A DNA stretch of 18,051 bases from Fidelibacterota bacterium (GTDB taxonomy: Bacteria > Fidelibacterota > UBA2242): positions 1 through 18,051 of the forward strand of contig JAUSPJ010000168.1 in NCBI GenBank assembly GCA_030655795.1, written 5' to 3'. The stretch's first letter is position 1; every line of letters starts with the position of its first letter. Shown here piece by piece: positions 7,756 to 17,028 of the stretch. The position numbers were made by a program, and so were the translations under genes. The notes beneath the pieces are model-generated. The model saw only the letters and a list, made by a program, of their open reading frames with translations. It did not search any database and had not been told where the DNA came from.

Positions 7756-9234
7756 TTAGATTGAATCGATAATTTTCCGAAAATGAAATCCGTAAATCGC
7801 CATGGTAATCGCTATTGGAAATTTCCGTGGATACCGGAACAGGGTATGAAAGAACAGGCGCCAGTAATAGCGTCGCCCTTTTTCAAAAACACCTAGTTTC
7901 CAGATTGACTTAAATAATGCGCTGATATCATTGATCGTCAATTTCACTTTACCCTTTAATGGTAATTTATATTCATTCAGAAATGTTTTTACCCGCTCGT
8001 AATAATTCGGCTGGGCATAAATGAATTGCAACAGTGAGACATAACCGTTCATCAACAGTTTGTAATTCATTTTTGGTATAAAATTAATGGACGCTTCAAC
8101 ATTATTGCCATTGAAAATACCGATCAGTCGGTTTTCTTTTTTCAGGCGCTCATAGAGGCGCGTACCGGTCGGCGCATTCAGCAATCCCACCATGGCCGTG
8201 ACGACTCCGCTTTTCTGGATCAAGTTGATCTGGGCTTCAAAAATATCCTGGGAATCGTTATCAAAACCGATGATAAAGCCACCGGATACCCGCAATCCTT
8301 TCTGATGCAGCTTCTTCACAGAATTGATAATATCCCGGTCGATATTCTGATACTTACCGCATTCCGCCAGACTTGCTTTGTTCGGTGTTTCGATGCCAAT
8401 AAAAATGTGGCTGAATCCTACATCCGTCATCAGTTCGATGAGTTTGTCATCATCACAAATATCCAGTGAAGTTTCCGTGGTAAAGGAAAAGGGATAGTCC
8501 CGTTTTTCCACCCATTCCCGCATGGCGGGCAGAATATCCGCCTTCAGCTTTTTGTGGTTCCCGATGAAGTTATCATCCACAATAAAAACACCTCCCCGCC
8601 AGCCGATGTCATAAATGGAATCCAACTCCGCCAGAAACTGTTTCCGGCTTTTTGTGCGGGGATAACGACCGTTCAGGGTCGTAATATTGCAGAATTCGCA
8701 GTTATAGGGACAGCCCCGGGAATACTGGATATTCATGGAAACATATTTTTGCCTATCCAGCAAATCCCATCGTGGAATCGGCGTCAGTGCGATATCCGGG
8801 AATTCATTAGTTTGGTAGATTTCTTTCGCACAGCCATTTTCAAGGTCGGCCAGAAAAAGCGGCAACGTAATTTCGGCTTCGTTCAATACAAAATGGTCAA
8901 CGCCCAATAATTGCTCATATTCCATGGTCGCCAGCGGCCCGCCGGCAACAACCTTGACATTCAGTTCATTACAGCGGCGAACCACTTTCTGAAAAGAGGG
9001 TAAATGAATGTTCATTCCACTCAGAAAAACCATATCCGCCCACTCCAGGTCACGGATTTTCAGCGGAGCAATATTCATATCGATCAGACGCAGTTGCCAG
9101 TCTATGGGCAGGAGTCCGGCGATTGTGATCAGCCCCAAGGGTATTTCGGAACTTTTTCTTGAAATAAATTTAACCGCATGCTTGAATCCCCAAAACGTAT
9201 CCGGGGACTGAGGATATATAAGTAACACTTTCAT
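7756..9234 (-). CDS. B12-binding radical SAM protein (COG1032, DUF4070-like C-terminus)
   Basis: 492 residues. Residues 1-130 match the N-terminal cobalamin-binding-like Rossmann domain of COG1032 (MKVLLIYPQSP, LITIAGLLP, VVAGGPLATMEYEQLL, DHFVLNEAE). The radical SAM core carries the [4Fe-4S] motif CPYNCEFC with C175, C179 and C182, preceded by YSRG, then GGVFIVDDNF and later IGIETPN and GGFIIGFDND. The C-terminus, with YYERVKTFLNEY, resembles DUF4070. Family members carry out radical methylations or rearrangements, for example in lipid or hopanoid modification, but the substrate here is unknown. AGGAG precedes the ATG well. It is divergent from the two-component operon, with 140 bp between them. 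It stands alone on its strand. Confidence 0.9.
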   Translation of the reverse strand: MKVLLIYPQSPDTFWGFKHAVKFISRKSSEIPLGLITIAGLLPIDWQLRLIDMNIAPLKIRDLEWADMVFLSGMNIHLPSFQKVVRRCNELNVKVVAGGPLATMEYEQLLGVDHFVLNEAEITLPLFLADLENGCAKEIYQTNEFPDIALTPIPRWDLLDRQKYVSMNIQYSRGCPYNCEFCNITTLNGRYPRTKSRKQFLAELDSIYDIGWRGGVFIVDDNFIGNHKKLKADILPAMREWVEKRDYPFSFTTETSLDICDDDKLIELMTDVGFSHIFIGIETPNKASLAECGKYQNIDRDIINSVKKLHQKGLRVSGGFIIGFDNDSQDIFEAQINLIQKSGVVTAMVGLLNAPTGTRLYERLKKENRLIGIFNGNNVEASINFIPKMNYKLLMNGYVSLLQFIYAQPNYYERVKTFLNEYKLPLKGKVKLTINDISALFKSIWKLGVFEKGRRYYWRLFFHTLFRYPRKFPIAITMAIYGFHFRKIIDSI

Positions 9235-9279
9235 TGGATTCTCCTGATTTTGTCGTAGATTTCAAAGCAGTAAATGTAT

Positions 9280-9307
9280 TTGATTATTTGATATCTTTAC
9301 CTATTAT
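9280..9307 (+). promoter_or_regulatory. Possible promoter of the two-component operon
   Basis: TTGATT (9280-9285) and TATTAT (9302-9307) are separated by 16 bp, a plausible sigma-70-type -35/-10 pair about 70 bp before the kinase start. The region is AT-rich, so the match may be accidental. Confidence 0.3.
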
Positions 9308-9335
9308 TAGTTTATGGAATCGCACCATCAGGAAC

Positions 9336-9353
9336 TGTAAAACAATTGTAAAA
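9336..9353 (+). promoter_or_regulatory. TGTAAAA direct repeat, possible response-regulator operator
   Basis: TGTAAAA occurs at 9336-9342 and again at 9347-9353, one 11-bp step apart, 21 bp before the kinase ATG. OmpR/PhoB-type regulators commonly bind direct repeats spaced at 11 bp, so self-regulation by the regulator at 10382 is plausible. Two copies of an AT-rich heptamer are weak evidence. Confidence 0.35.
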
Positions 9354-9374
9354 ACACCGGGTTTATAAGGACAA

Positions 9375-10364
9375 ATGCCGAAAAAGTACTCCAACGCGAA
9401 ATACATCGTCATCTTTGTGCTGGTTCAGCTGGCCTGGCTGGCAGTGCTGGGATTGTGGATCGCCCGCTATGTCAGCAACAACATGGTCCTCAAGGAAATC
9501 GATCAGCGCTATGCAATTAACATCAGCACCGGCGGCAATATCGCCGTTTTAGTGGTCGGGCTGGCGCTGATCACCGCTGCAACTGCCGGAATGTGGATTC
9601 TTTTTCGCTATCTGAATTTCCATTTTCATCAGACCCGTCTGTATGACAACTTCATTTCAAGCATTACCCATGAATTGAAAACCCCACTGGCTTCCATTCA
9701 GCTCTATATCGAGACATTGATTTCATATGAAGATATTTCCGGCAACCAGGTACGGTCCTTTGTCGAAAAAATGCACTCGGAGATCGTGCGTCTGAATAAA
9801 ATGATCAATTCGATTCTGGAGGTAGGCAGACTGGAGAACCGTAATGCCATCTACAATTGCCGGATTATGAATGCAAACGCAACTCTAAAGGCCATTTGGG
9901 AAGATTTACGGGTCCAGTACAATCTGGAGAAATCTCAATTTCAAACAGATGGAAATACTCAATCTCAAGTTGTGCTGGATCAAACAGCAATCCGGCTTGT
10001 GTTTGAAAATCTGATCGATAACTCACTCAAGTATTCGCCGGATAATCCCCGAATCGAAATTCAGGTGTCCGAGTCCGATAAATATATTCAGATCCGTTAC
10101 CGTGATTACGGGAATGGTATTTCTCATCAACAATTGAAAAAAATCTTTAAGAAATTCTACCGGATTACCGATATGCAAAATCCCAGTGTCAGGGGCACGG
10201 GGCTGGGGCTTTACCTGGTAAAGGGAATCATCAATTTTCATGGCGGAAATATCACCGCAGACATCCCGATTGACAATATCGGACTCCTGTTCGACATTGA
10301 ATTTCCCCGGTATCCGCTTCACCGGAAAAGCTATTTGAATAAACTTCTGAAATCAAAATACTAA
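9375..10364 (+). CDS. Membrane sensor histidine kinase
   Basis: 329 residues. Two membrane spans (about 9-32 and 55-78) flank only some 20 extracytoplasmic residues, so any sensing probably takes place in or near the membrane. There is no HAMP or PAS domain. HisKA: SSITHELKTPLAS with phosphoacceptor H99. ATPase: N box FENLIDNSLKYSP (N212, N216), G1 box DYGNG (244-248), F box IFKKFYR, and G2 box GTGLGLYLVKG (274-284). All are intact. AAGGAC precedes the ATG. It is followed 17 bp later by its OmpR-type regulator, forming a two-component pair. The signal is unknown. Confidence 0.94.
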   Translation: MPKKYSNAKYIVIFVLVQLAWLAVLGLWIARYVSNNMVLKEIDQRYAINISTGGNIAVLVVGLALITAATAGMWILFRYLNFHFHQTRLYDNFISSITHELKTPLASIQLYIETLISYEDISGNQVRSFVEKMHSEIVRLNKMINSILEVGRLENRNAIYNCRIMNANATLKAIWEDLRVQYNLEKSQFQTDGNTQSQVVLDQTAIRLVFENLIDNSLKYSPDNPRIEIQVSESDKYIQIRYRDYGNGISHQQLKKIFKKFYRITDMQNPSVRGTGLGLYLVKGIINFHGGNITADIPIDNIGLLFDIEFPRYPLHRKSYLNKLLKSKY

Positions 10365-10381
10365 GGACTAATCCACAATCT

Positions 10382-11086
10382 ATGAAAAATCCAAATGCAC
10401 GTATCCTGGTGGTGGAAGACGAAGAGATATTGGCCGACGGCATTCTCTTTAATTTAAAGAAAAACGGCTACACCGTGGACTGGGTCAAAGACGGAAAGTC
10501 GGCGCTGGAGGCATTTTCCGCGACCGAATATGATCTGATCCTGCTCGACATTATGATTCCCTACATCGACGGTTTCAAAGTCGCCCGCCGGATTCGGGAA
10601 ACATCCCCCACAATGCCGATCCTGATGCTCACCGCCCGGACGGCGGTGAAAGACCGCGTCAAAGGTCTAGAAATCGGGGCCGATGACTACCTCACCAAGC
10701 CCTTTCACTTGGAAGAGCTGCTGGCCCGGATCAGAGCCATGCTCCGGCGCAGTGAATGGTACCGGAATGCGTCCCCGGCCATCGATATATTCCGGTTTGG
10801 AAAAAACGAGATCAACTTCAGTGATTTTTCATGCCGATCCGGTAAGAAAACTTTCCAGCTGACCCAGAAGGAAGCGATGCTGATAAAATACCTGGTCGAG
10901 CACAGGGACCAAATTGTATCGCGGCAGGAATTATTGGAGCATGTCTGGAATATCTGTGCCGAAGTGGAAACCAGGACCGTGGATATATTCATTGCCCGGT
11001 TGCGGAAATACTTTGAACCGGAACCAAAAAAACCGGTCTATATCAAAAGTATCCGCAGCGCCGGCTATATGTTTTCCGAAAAATAA
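10382..11086 (+). CDS. OmpR/PhoB-family response regulator
   Basis: 234 residues. The receiver domain (about 5-120) has the acidic pocket E12/D13, phosphoacceptor D56 in LILLDIMIPYIDG, switch T84 (LTART) and K106 (LTKPF). The C-terminal winged helix includes LTQKEAMLIKYLVEHRDQIVSRQELLEHVW and ends RTVDIFIARLRKYFEPEP...YIKSIRSAGYMF, the typical OmpR-type DNA-binding domain. The nearest AAGGA is rather far (14 bases) from the ATG, so translation may partly depend on the upstream kinase. It binds DNA after phosphorylation by the kinase at 9375. Targets are unknown; the TGTAAAA repeat upstream of the kinase is a candidate. Confidence 0.95.
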   Translation: MKNPNARILVVEDEEILADGILFNLKKNGYTVDWVKDGKSALEAFSATEYDLILLDIMIPYIDGFKVARRIRETSPTMPILMLTARTAVKDRVKGLEIGADDYLTKPFHLEELLARIRAMLRRSEWYRNASPAIDIFRFGKNEINFSDFSCRSGKKTFQLTQKEAMLIKYLVEHRDQIVSRQELLEHVWNICAEVETRTVDIFIARLRKYFEPEPKKPVYIKSIRSAGYMFSEK

Positions 11087-11090
11087 TCCG

Positions 11091-11119
11091 TTGTAGCGCA
11101 CGGCCATGCGTCGCTACAA
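11091..11119. repeat. Palindromic intergenic repeat 1
   Basis: TTGTAGCG (11091-11098) pairs with CGCTACAA (11112-11119) around a short loop. The flank pattern (GTAG...CTAC) resembles the next two palindromes. It begins 4 bp after the response regulator stop. Confidence 0.6.
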
Positions 11120-11133
11120 TTAGAATAATTATA

Positions 11134-11174
11134 TGTAGGGGCAATTTTGAATTGCCTTTACAGTTTTTTCAAAT
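11134..11174 (+). terminator. Palindromic repeat 2, also a likely terminator of the two-component operon
   Basis: A 13-bp stem (11134-11162) of tgta, two G-T wobbles and ggcaatt, loop ttg, then aattgcc and taca, followed by gttttttcaaatt. The stem plus T run fits rho-independent termination of the kinase/regulator transcript. The TGTAGGGGCAATT...AATTGCC sequence also belongs with the flanking palindromes, so a repeat may have been co-opted as terminator. Confidence 0.5.
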
Positions 11175-11187
11175 TTCTTTAATAATA

Positions 11188-11213
11188 TAGGGGCACGGAA
11201 TTCCGTTCCCCTA
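11188..11213. repeat. Palindromic intergenic repeat 3
   Basis: A 26-bp near-perfect palindrome: taggggcacggaa followed directly by ttccgttccccta, with a single mismatch. Ends TAGGGG/CCCCTA match repeat 2. Such GTAGGGG...CCCCTAC palindromes are, from memory, dispersed in many bacterial genomes. Confidence 0.6.
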
Positions 11214-11256
11214 CTAGATTCGCTCAAGACCATATTCCCATCAAACCCAGTATCAC

Positions 11257-12498
11257 TTATTGGGTAGTAAACCGAAATGAATAAGGTGCCTTCAAATGTT
11301 TACCGTAATAATCCTTCAAATCCGTACTGAGCTCAACCATGTATTCCGTTTTGCCCTGTAAGGCATCAGTAACGTTCAGATAAAAATAGCTATATCCATC
11401 TCTGTAATAGGTCCATATTTCATAAACGGCTTTCGGAACAACCGATAACGCGTCCGCAATTGTACTTTCATCAATGATATTGTTAAACCTGACCTGGATG
11501 TCGGGCAGAAGACCAATAAAATATTGGTCATTCCGTGGATATGTATAGGTAATTTCAATTGGATCGGTCACAAATGTAAAAGTTGAATCCCGTCCAAGTG
11601 CAGTACCCCCGGACTCTGTAATCTCACTACTTATAAACACCGTATAGGTCGTATCAGTCATCCACGATATTGCCGGGTATATTCTGAAGTATGTAATGCT
11701 GTTTGTTCCGCGACTCGATGAATTATCATTATCCAAATAAGTCGCTGTTGGCGGATTAATGCTTATTTTATCAAAATTATCTACAGGAACATCACTATTG
11801 AACGCTATTACCAATTTGGGATTTGATTTACCATACCAGTTTATACTTAGAACTTTAAATTCTTCCATAGTAAATGAACTGGTATATGAAAATTCAAGTT
11901 TTTTTCCGTATGCTGTCACCGCAGTTGTATCGATAGTGTATGTATATTCGGTTCCTGGTTTAAAGTCGCCCCGAACAGAGTATGAGTAGCGGCTGGAACC
12001 CGATGAATACGAAGGATATGTAAAATTGATATTATCTAATTCCGGAGTAATACTAAACGCCTCTTCCACGGCCTTGGGCAGCATATATTCAGTAAAGTAC
12101 AAGCGAATATAGGCACTGGAGGCACTGATATCTCGAGCACCGCTATATGGATATGTATCAATTAACGGATTTGGAAATAGCGATAATTCAATAATTCCGA
12201 CATCATAACCTTCACTATCGGATACCCGGATATTGGATACTTCAACCGAACCGTAATGATCCGCTTTGGCCACAAGCCGATAGGTCCCGGGTGATACTTT
12301 TTCAAATTCAAAAAAACCATCGGCGTCAGTCGGCGTCTGAGCGATCAGGCTTCCCTGGTAAAGTTCGACGATAGCCGTTTCATCAGTAGGAACCACAATT
12401 CCCGTAATCCTGCCCGGTTCCTTATTGATAATCACATTAATTTCCGGCTCGCAGGCAATCAGGAATAAAATAGCGATGAAAACTGATAACTTTTTCAT
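11257..12498 (-). CDS. Ig-like surface lipoprotein with carboxypeptidase-regulatory-like domain
   Basis: 413 residues. Signal peptide with lipobox LIAC, so Cys16 is lipidated. Residues about 30-100 match a carboxypeptidase-regulatory-like (transthyretin-fold) domain: GRITGIVVPTDETAIVELY, DADGFFEFEKVSPGTYRLVAKADHYG. This is followed by about three Big_5/SbsA-like Ig repeats, marked by YPYSGARDISASSAYIRLYFTEYM, FKVLSINWYGKSNPKLVIAFNSDVPV and ITYTYPRNDQYFIGLLPDIQVRFNNII, each ending in a Tyr/Thr-rich strand (YTYTIDTTAV, YTVFISSEI, YMVELST). No catalytic residues are seen; the role is probably structural or adhesive on the cell surface. AAGGAGAT precedes the ATG. It runs toward the two-component operon, with the palindromic repeats between them. 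Confidence 0.85.
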   Translation of the reverse strand: MKKLSVFIAILFLIACEPEINVIINKEPGRITGIVVPTDETAIVELYQGSLIAQTPTDADGFFEFEKVSPGTYRLVAKADHYGSVEVSNIRVSDSEGYDVGIIELSLFPNPLIDTYPYSGARDISASSAYIRLYFTEYMLPKAVEEAFSITPELDNINFTYPSYSSGSSRYSYSVRGDFKPGTEYTYTIDTTAVTAYGKKLEFSYTSSFTMEEFKVLSINWYGKSNPKLVIAFNSDVPVDNFDKISINPPTATYLDNDNSSSRGTNSITYFRIYPAISWMTDTTYTVFISSEITESGGTALGRDSTFTFVTDPIEITYTYPRNDQYFIGLLPDIQVRFNNIIDESTIADALSVVPKAVYEIWTYYRDGYSYFYLNVTDALQGKTEYMVELSTDLKDYYGKHLKAPYSFRFTTQ

Positions 12499-12665
12499 GG
12501 GTTTTTCATCTCCTTCTATTTATGAATCTTTTCCAGACAAATATTTAGCAAAACTATCATTGAGTATATTAATTCAGAAGGAAAATGTCAAGAGGAATAT
12601 GAGAAATGTTAAATATCCATTTTGTTTTGCTCTAAACCGAAACATAAGTACAACTAACCGTAGTA

Positions 12666-15600
12666 CTATAATGTAACCCACTCTTTACACAACACTTCCG
12701 CCTGCTCCAGCACGGTAAGGGTTGCCTTTTCCTGCTTATCCGGCGGGTAGCCATATTTGCGCAGGATTCGCTTAACGATTACACGGATTTGAGCGCGGGC
12801 ATTATCACGCATCGTCCAGTCCACTGATACGCTTCGTTTAACGGCTGTAACCAACTCCTGGGCGGCTTCGTCTCCCATCACCTTAACGGCGCTGTCATTG
12901 ACTTCAAGAGCGTCGTAAAATGCCACTTCATCGTCGGTAAGACCAAGTTTCTCACCGCGTTTATGCGCTTCCCGCATCTCTTTAGCAAGTTTAATCAGCT
13001 CATCAATGACTTCAGCCGCCTCTATCGCTCATTTCTGGTATTTGTTAATGGATTCCTCTAACATTTCAGCAAACGACCGTGCCTGGACAACGTTCTTCTG
13101 CATCCGGGTTCGAATATCATCGGTGATCAGCTTTTTCAATAGTTCCAGCGCCAGGTTCCGCTGAGGCAGTTGTCGTACTTCCGCCAGAAATTCATCGGAC
13201 AGGATAGATATATCCGGTTTCTTCAGCCCGGCGGCTGCGAATATGTCAACGACTTCAGTGGATGAAACGGCTCTGGATACCAACTGCTTGATTGCAGATT
13301 CTATCTCCTCAGGCGACCGCTCAAATTCGGAAACAGTCGCTTTGACAAGCCCGGAGCGTATCTCCTGGAATAGTCCCACTTCATCGCGTATCTCAATTGC
13401 CATTTCATGGGGTACTGACAGAGCAAAAGCTTTGGACAGGGCTGATACGGCATAGAGGAACCGCTTCTTTCCATCTTCCAACCCGAGGATGAATTCCATA
13501 GTCATAGCGATGCCTTTAATCCGGTTTGCCGGTTCGGATTTCAATATCGGCATATAATCGTAGCCGTGGAGCATGTCTTTGACGACCTGGTATTTCTCAA
13601 GCATGACCGCAACCGCCTGTTCCTGGTCTACGTGAGCAACGCCTTTACCGCCGCTGACCGTGTAGGTGCGCATCGCCGCTTTCAGCGAATCCGCCAATCC
13701 CAGATAATCGACTACCAACCCGCCCGGCTTATCACGAAAGACCCGGTTGACCCGTGCGATCGCCTGCATGAGATTGTGCCCCGCCATCGGTTTGTCAACA
13801 TACATGGTGTGCATGCTGGGACAGTCGAATCCTGTAAGCCACATGTCACGGACAATGACCAGTTTCAGATCATCGTTGTAATCCTTAAAGCGTTTCGCAA
13901 TGGCTTCCCGGGCTTGCTTGGTGCGGATATGGGGCTGCCAGGAGATTTCATCAGACGCCGAACCGGACATCACGATCTTGACAGCGCCGGTTTTGTCATC
14001 TGTACTATGCCATCCGGGGCGCAGTTTGATAATAGCGTTGTACATGTCCACACAGATACGCCGGCTCATGCAGACAATCAGGGCTTTGCCGGACATAGCG
14101 GCATCCCGGAGTTCAAAATGTTGCACCAGATCCGCCGTAACCAATCCAATGCGCTTTTCCGTGCCGACCATGGCTTCCAGAGACGCTCACTTGGACCGTA
14201 ACCGCTGCTTGCGGGCTTCCTCTTCCTCGGCTTCGGTAATCTCTTCGAATTCCGGATCGATTTTGGGCTTTTCGCTTTCGTTCAGTTCGAGCTTTGCCAG
14301 CCGACTTTCATAATAGATTCGCACAGTAGCGCCGTCTTCCACAGCCTGCAATATATCGTATTTATCAATGTAATCGCCGAACACCGCCGGGGTGTTTTTA
14401 TCGCTGCTTTCAATGGGTGTACCACTGAAGCCGATAAACGAGGCATTGGGCAGGGCGTCGTGCAGGTGACGCGCAAAGCCGTCAATGAAATCGTACTGGT
14501 TGCGATGAGCTTCATCGGCAATAACTACAATGTTTCGGCGGTCGCTTAGCAGGGGATGTTCATTGCCTTTTTGGTCCGGGAAGAACTTTTGAATTGTGGA
14601 AAATACGACGCCCCCGGATGCCACAGACAGCAGTTCCCGCAGATTGATTCTGCTATCCGCCTGTACCGGCTTTTGTCTCAATAGAGAGTAGTTGGCTGAG
14701 AACGTGCCAAAAAGCTGATCGTCCAGATCGTTGCGGTCGGTAATAACCAGAACGGTGGGATTCTCCATTGCGGGGTGTCGGATGACTTTACCGGCATAAA
14801 ACGCCATGGACAGACTCTTGCCGGAGCCCTGGGTGTGCCAGATGACGCCAATTCGTTTATCTCCAAAGTGGGATGAACCTTTACCCCATTTGGGAGCATC
14901 TTCACGGGACACAAAGGGATCGACCCGTTCCGCTTCCAGAAAGCGTCCGTAGATCTGTTTGCTGTCCGCGTCGATGCCGCAGGCGGAGAGTGTACATTCA
15001 ATGGCTTTGTTTACCGCATGATATTGGTGATATCCGGCTGCCTTCTTAGCGATGGTTGTCGTATCCCCGCCATCGTCTTCAAAGGTAATGAAATTGAGGA
15101 TGTAATCGAGTAATAACTGCTTACTGAAGACGCCCTTGAGGAGTGTCTCCAGCCCGGGCTGCACCACCCCATCGGACTGTTTCTCGTTGCCGGGTTCGCG
15201 GTACAGATCGGTTCCGTCAATCGTTCGCCAGGGCATGAAGCGATCCCAGCCTGAAGTCAGAGCGCCCGCCCGTGCCTGTAAGCCGTCGGAAATCAGCAGC
15301 AGTTCATTATATACAAACAGCGCCGGTATCTGTGATTTATAGGTCTGAAGCTGATTAAAAGCGTGCCGGATGGTTGCCTTTTCATCCGCCGGATTCTTTA
15401 ACTCAATGACGGCGATAGGCAGACCATTGATGAATACCGCAATATCGGGGCGGCGCTCCCGCTTGTCTTCAACCACCGTGAACTGATTGACCGCCAGCCA
15501 ATCGTTATTGTCAATATCCTGAAGATCAAAGAGCCAGACCTTGCCGTGTTGCTCTCCTTCATGATCCATCCAGGAGGTATCAACTCCATCGGTCAGCATT

Positions 15601-15881
15601 TTGTGGAACGAGCGGTTGTTTAGAATCAGGGAAGGGCTTTCCGAGCGGCTGATCTGCCGGACAGCGTCTTCAATGGCGTCTGTGGGCAGACCCGGATTGA
15701 TCCGCTCCAGCGCTGAGCGTAATCGGTCAGCCAGAATGATATCGGTATAGTTCGCCTCAGCAGAGCGTTCCGGTCGAGAACCGTCAAAGGCAATATCGGG
15801 ACCAAATTTGATGGTATAGCCGAGGTCTTCAAACCATGCCAGGGCGGTTTGTTCGAGGGTGGATTCAGTGATTTTACTCAT
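12666..15881 (-). pseudogene. hsdR: Type I restriction enzyme R subunit, broken by two in-frame TGA codons
   Basis: One frame of 1071 codons covers a full-length HsdR, which cleaves DNA after ATP-driven translocation. Order: PD-(D/E)xK nuclease (D146, E160, K162 in PDIAVF...ELK), Walker A QGSGKS (351-356), DEAH (456-459), GFSGTP (484-489), helicase motifs V/VI (TGFDCP; QAIARVNR), and a DUF3387-type C-terminus (LAKEMREAHKRGEKLGLTDDEVAFYDAL). Codon 565 (14187-14189) is TGA where homologs have Trp (SK-W-A.LEA). Codon 951 (13029-13031) is TGA, probably from CGA (Arg; homologs read N-R-[AS]-I-E). Both are single-base changes; no frameshift is seen. The three pieces would be 564, about 380 and about 104-120 residues. 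No hsdM or hsdS lies in the window. An IS630 element sits 7 bp upstream of the ATG. Confidence 0.95.
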
Positions 15882-15888
15882 AGTATTA

Positions 15889-15904
15889 CCACGGCAATTA
15901 AATA
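15889..15904. repeat. Left terminal inverted repeat of the IS630 element
   Basis: cggcaattaaata at 15892-15904, preceded by three variable bases and a TA. Confidence 0.8.
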
Positions 15905-15952
15905 TGGCTAAATATATCTTGGAAATGTGTCCATTAAGTACTACATTTTCCT

Positions 15953-17017
15953 ATGGAAAAACAAGACTTCAGAATACTATCAAAAGACGCCCGGAATGCG
16001 TTTCGGAGAAGAGCAATAATCCTGTTAAACAAAGGTAAGACTCAGACCGAAGTATCGGAAATTATTGGCGTCAGAAAGAACACCGTTGGCAAGTGGAAAA
16101 AGGCCTACCAGGCCGGTGGATTAAGGGAAGTAGCCGAGAAAATTCGGGGTAGAAAGGAAGGTTTGAAAAGAACCCTGAGTATGGAACAGGAAAAAGAGAT
16201 CCAGCGTGATATCATAGACCGTCATCCTGAACAATTGAAGTTAGTTTTTGCTTTATGGACAAGGGCGGCCGTGCGCGAACTGATTTATACCAAATACAGA
16301 ATCAGGATGCCCATCAGAACCGTCGGAGAGTATTTAAAGCGCTGGGGCTTTACCCCTAAAAAACCGGTCAAATTAGCTTATGAACAGCAACCCGAGAAAG
16401 TCAAAGAGTGGTTGGAAATTGAATACCCGAAAATCAAAAAGCAGGCTAAACAGGAAAATGCGGTCATCCATTGGGGCGATGAAACCGGAGTCAACAGTGA
16501 ATCTTATGTTAGCCGTGGATACAGTCCGAAGGGTGTTAAAGCGGTTGTCAAGACGTCAGGAAAACGTTTTTCAATCAGCATGATTTCGGTCATTACCAAT
16601 GAAGGTCAGATAAGTTATATGATATATAAGGGGGCGTTAGTCACTGATACCTTTATTGAATTTCTCAGAAGACTGATCAGCACCTCCGCGAGGAAAATCT
16701 ATCTGATATTAGATAATCTCTCCGAAAGGATCCCTTTGGGAAAAGTACATCATGCCATTCGAGTCCAAAAATGGGTCAAAAAGCGACCGGATAAGATTGA
16801 ACTATTTTTTCTTCCACCCTATACGCCCGAACATAATCCCGATGAATATCTTAACCAGGATGTAAAACTTGAAATATCGAAAAGGCCGAAGCCGAGAAGT
16901 GAAGAGCAATTAAAGAGCTTATTGAAAAGTCACATGTGCAAAACTCAGCGAAATAAAGAAAAAGTCCGGAACTTCTTTAACCATCCGAAAGTGCAGTATG
17001 CGAGTATCGCTATTTAA
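15953..17017 (+). CDS. IS630-family transposase
   Basis: 354 residues. N-terminal helix-turn-helix (KGKTQTEVSEIIGVRKNTVGKWKKAYQAGG) of the Sleeping-Beauty/IS630 PAX-like type, then a DDE catalytic core: VIHWGDETGV (first Asp), IYLILDNL (second Asp) and LPPYTPEHNPDEYLN (Glu), the signature of the family. No stop or frameshift; full family length. The ribosome site is weak. The stop falls within the right inverted repeat, as in many IS630 elements. Expected action: cut-and-paste transposition into TA dinucleotides. Confidence 0.95.
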   Translation: MEKQDFRILSKDARNAFRRRAIILLNKGKTQTEVSEIIGVRKNTVGKWKKAYQAGGLREVAEKIRGRKEGLKRTLSMEQEKEIQRDIIDRHPEQLKLVFALWTRAAVRELIYTKYRIRMPIRTVGEYLKRWGFTPKKPVKLAYEQQPEKVKEWLEIEYPKIKKQAKQENAVIHWGDETGVNSESYVSRGYSPKGVKAVVKTSGKRFSISMISVITNEGQISYMIYKGALVTDTFIEFLRRLISTSARKIYLILDNLSERIPLGKVHHAIRVQKWVKKRPDKIELFFLPPYTPEHNPDEYLNQDVKLEISKRPKPRSEEQLKSLLKSHMCKTQRNKEKVRNFFNHPKVQYASIAI

Positions 17018-17026
17018 TTGCCGGAA
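17011..17026. repeat. Right terminal inverted repeat of the IS630 element
   Basis: tatttaattgccg at 17011-17023, the exact reverse complement of the left end, followed by three variable bases and a TA. It overlaps the last codons of the transposase. Confidence 0.8.
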
Positions 17027-17028
17027 TA

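Larger units (their letters stand above)
15889..17026 (+). mobile_element. IS630-family insertion sequence, apparently complete
   Basis: 1138 bp, the usual size for IS630. Ends are inverted repeats: 13 bp perfect (cggcaattaaata at 15892-15904; tatttaattgccg at 17011-17023), with three unmatched bases outside each. Both ends are followed outward by TA (15887-15888 and 17027-17028) at the same distance, matching the TA target duplication of the family. The single transposase gene is intact, so the element may be active. It lies 7 bp upstream of the hsdR start. Rejoining the flanks at one TA shows no ribosome site for hsdR either, so loss of one by insertion is not shown. Confidence 0.88.

Noticed and set aside
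14187..14189. TGA read as Trp (alternative genetic code)
   Set aside because: It would fit this site, but the second TGA (13029-13031) stands at an expected Arg, and TGA is the normal stop of other genes here.
13566..14201. Plus-strand frame of 211 codons opposite hsdR
   Set aside because: Shadow of hsdR in the antisense frame; no ribosome site or family resemblance.
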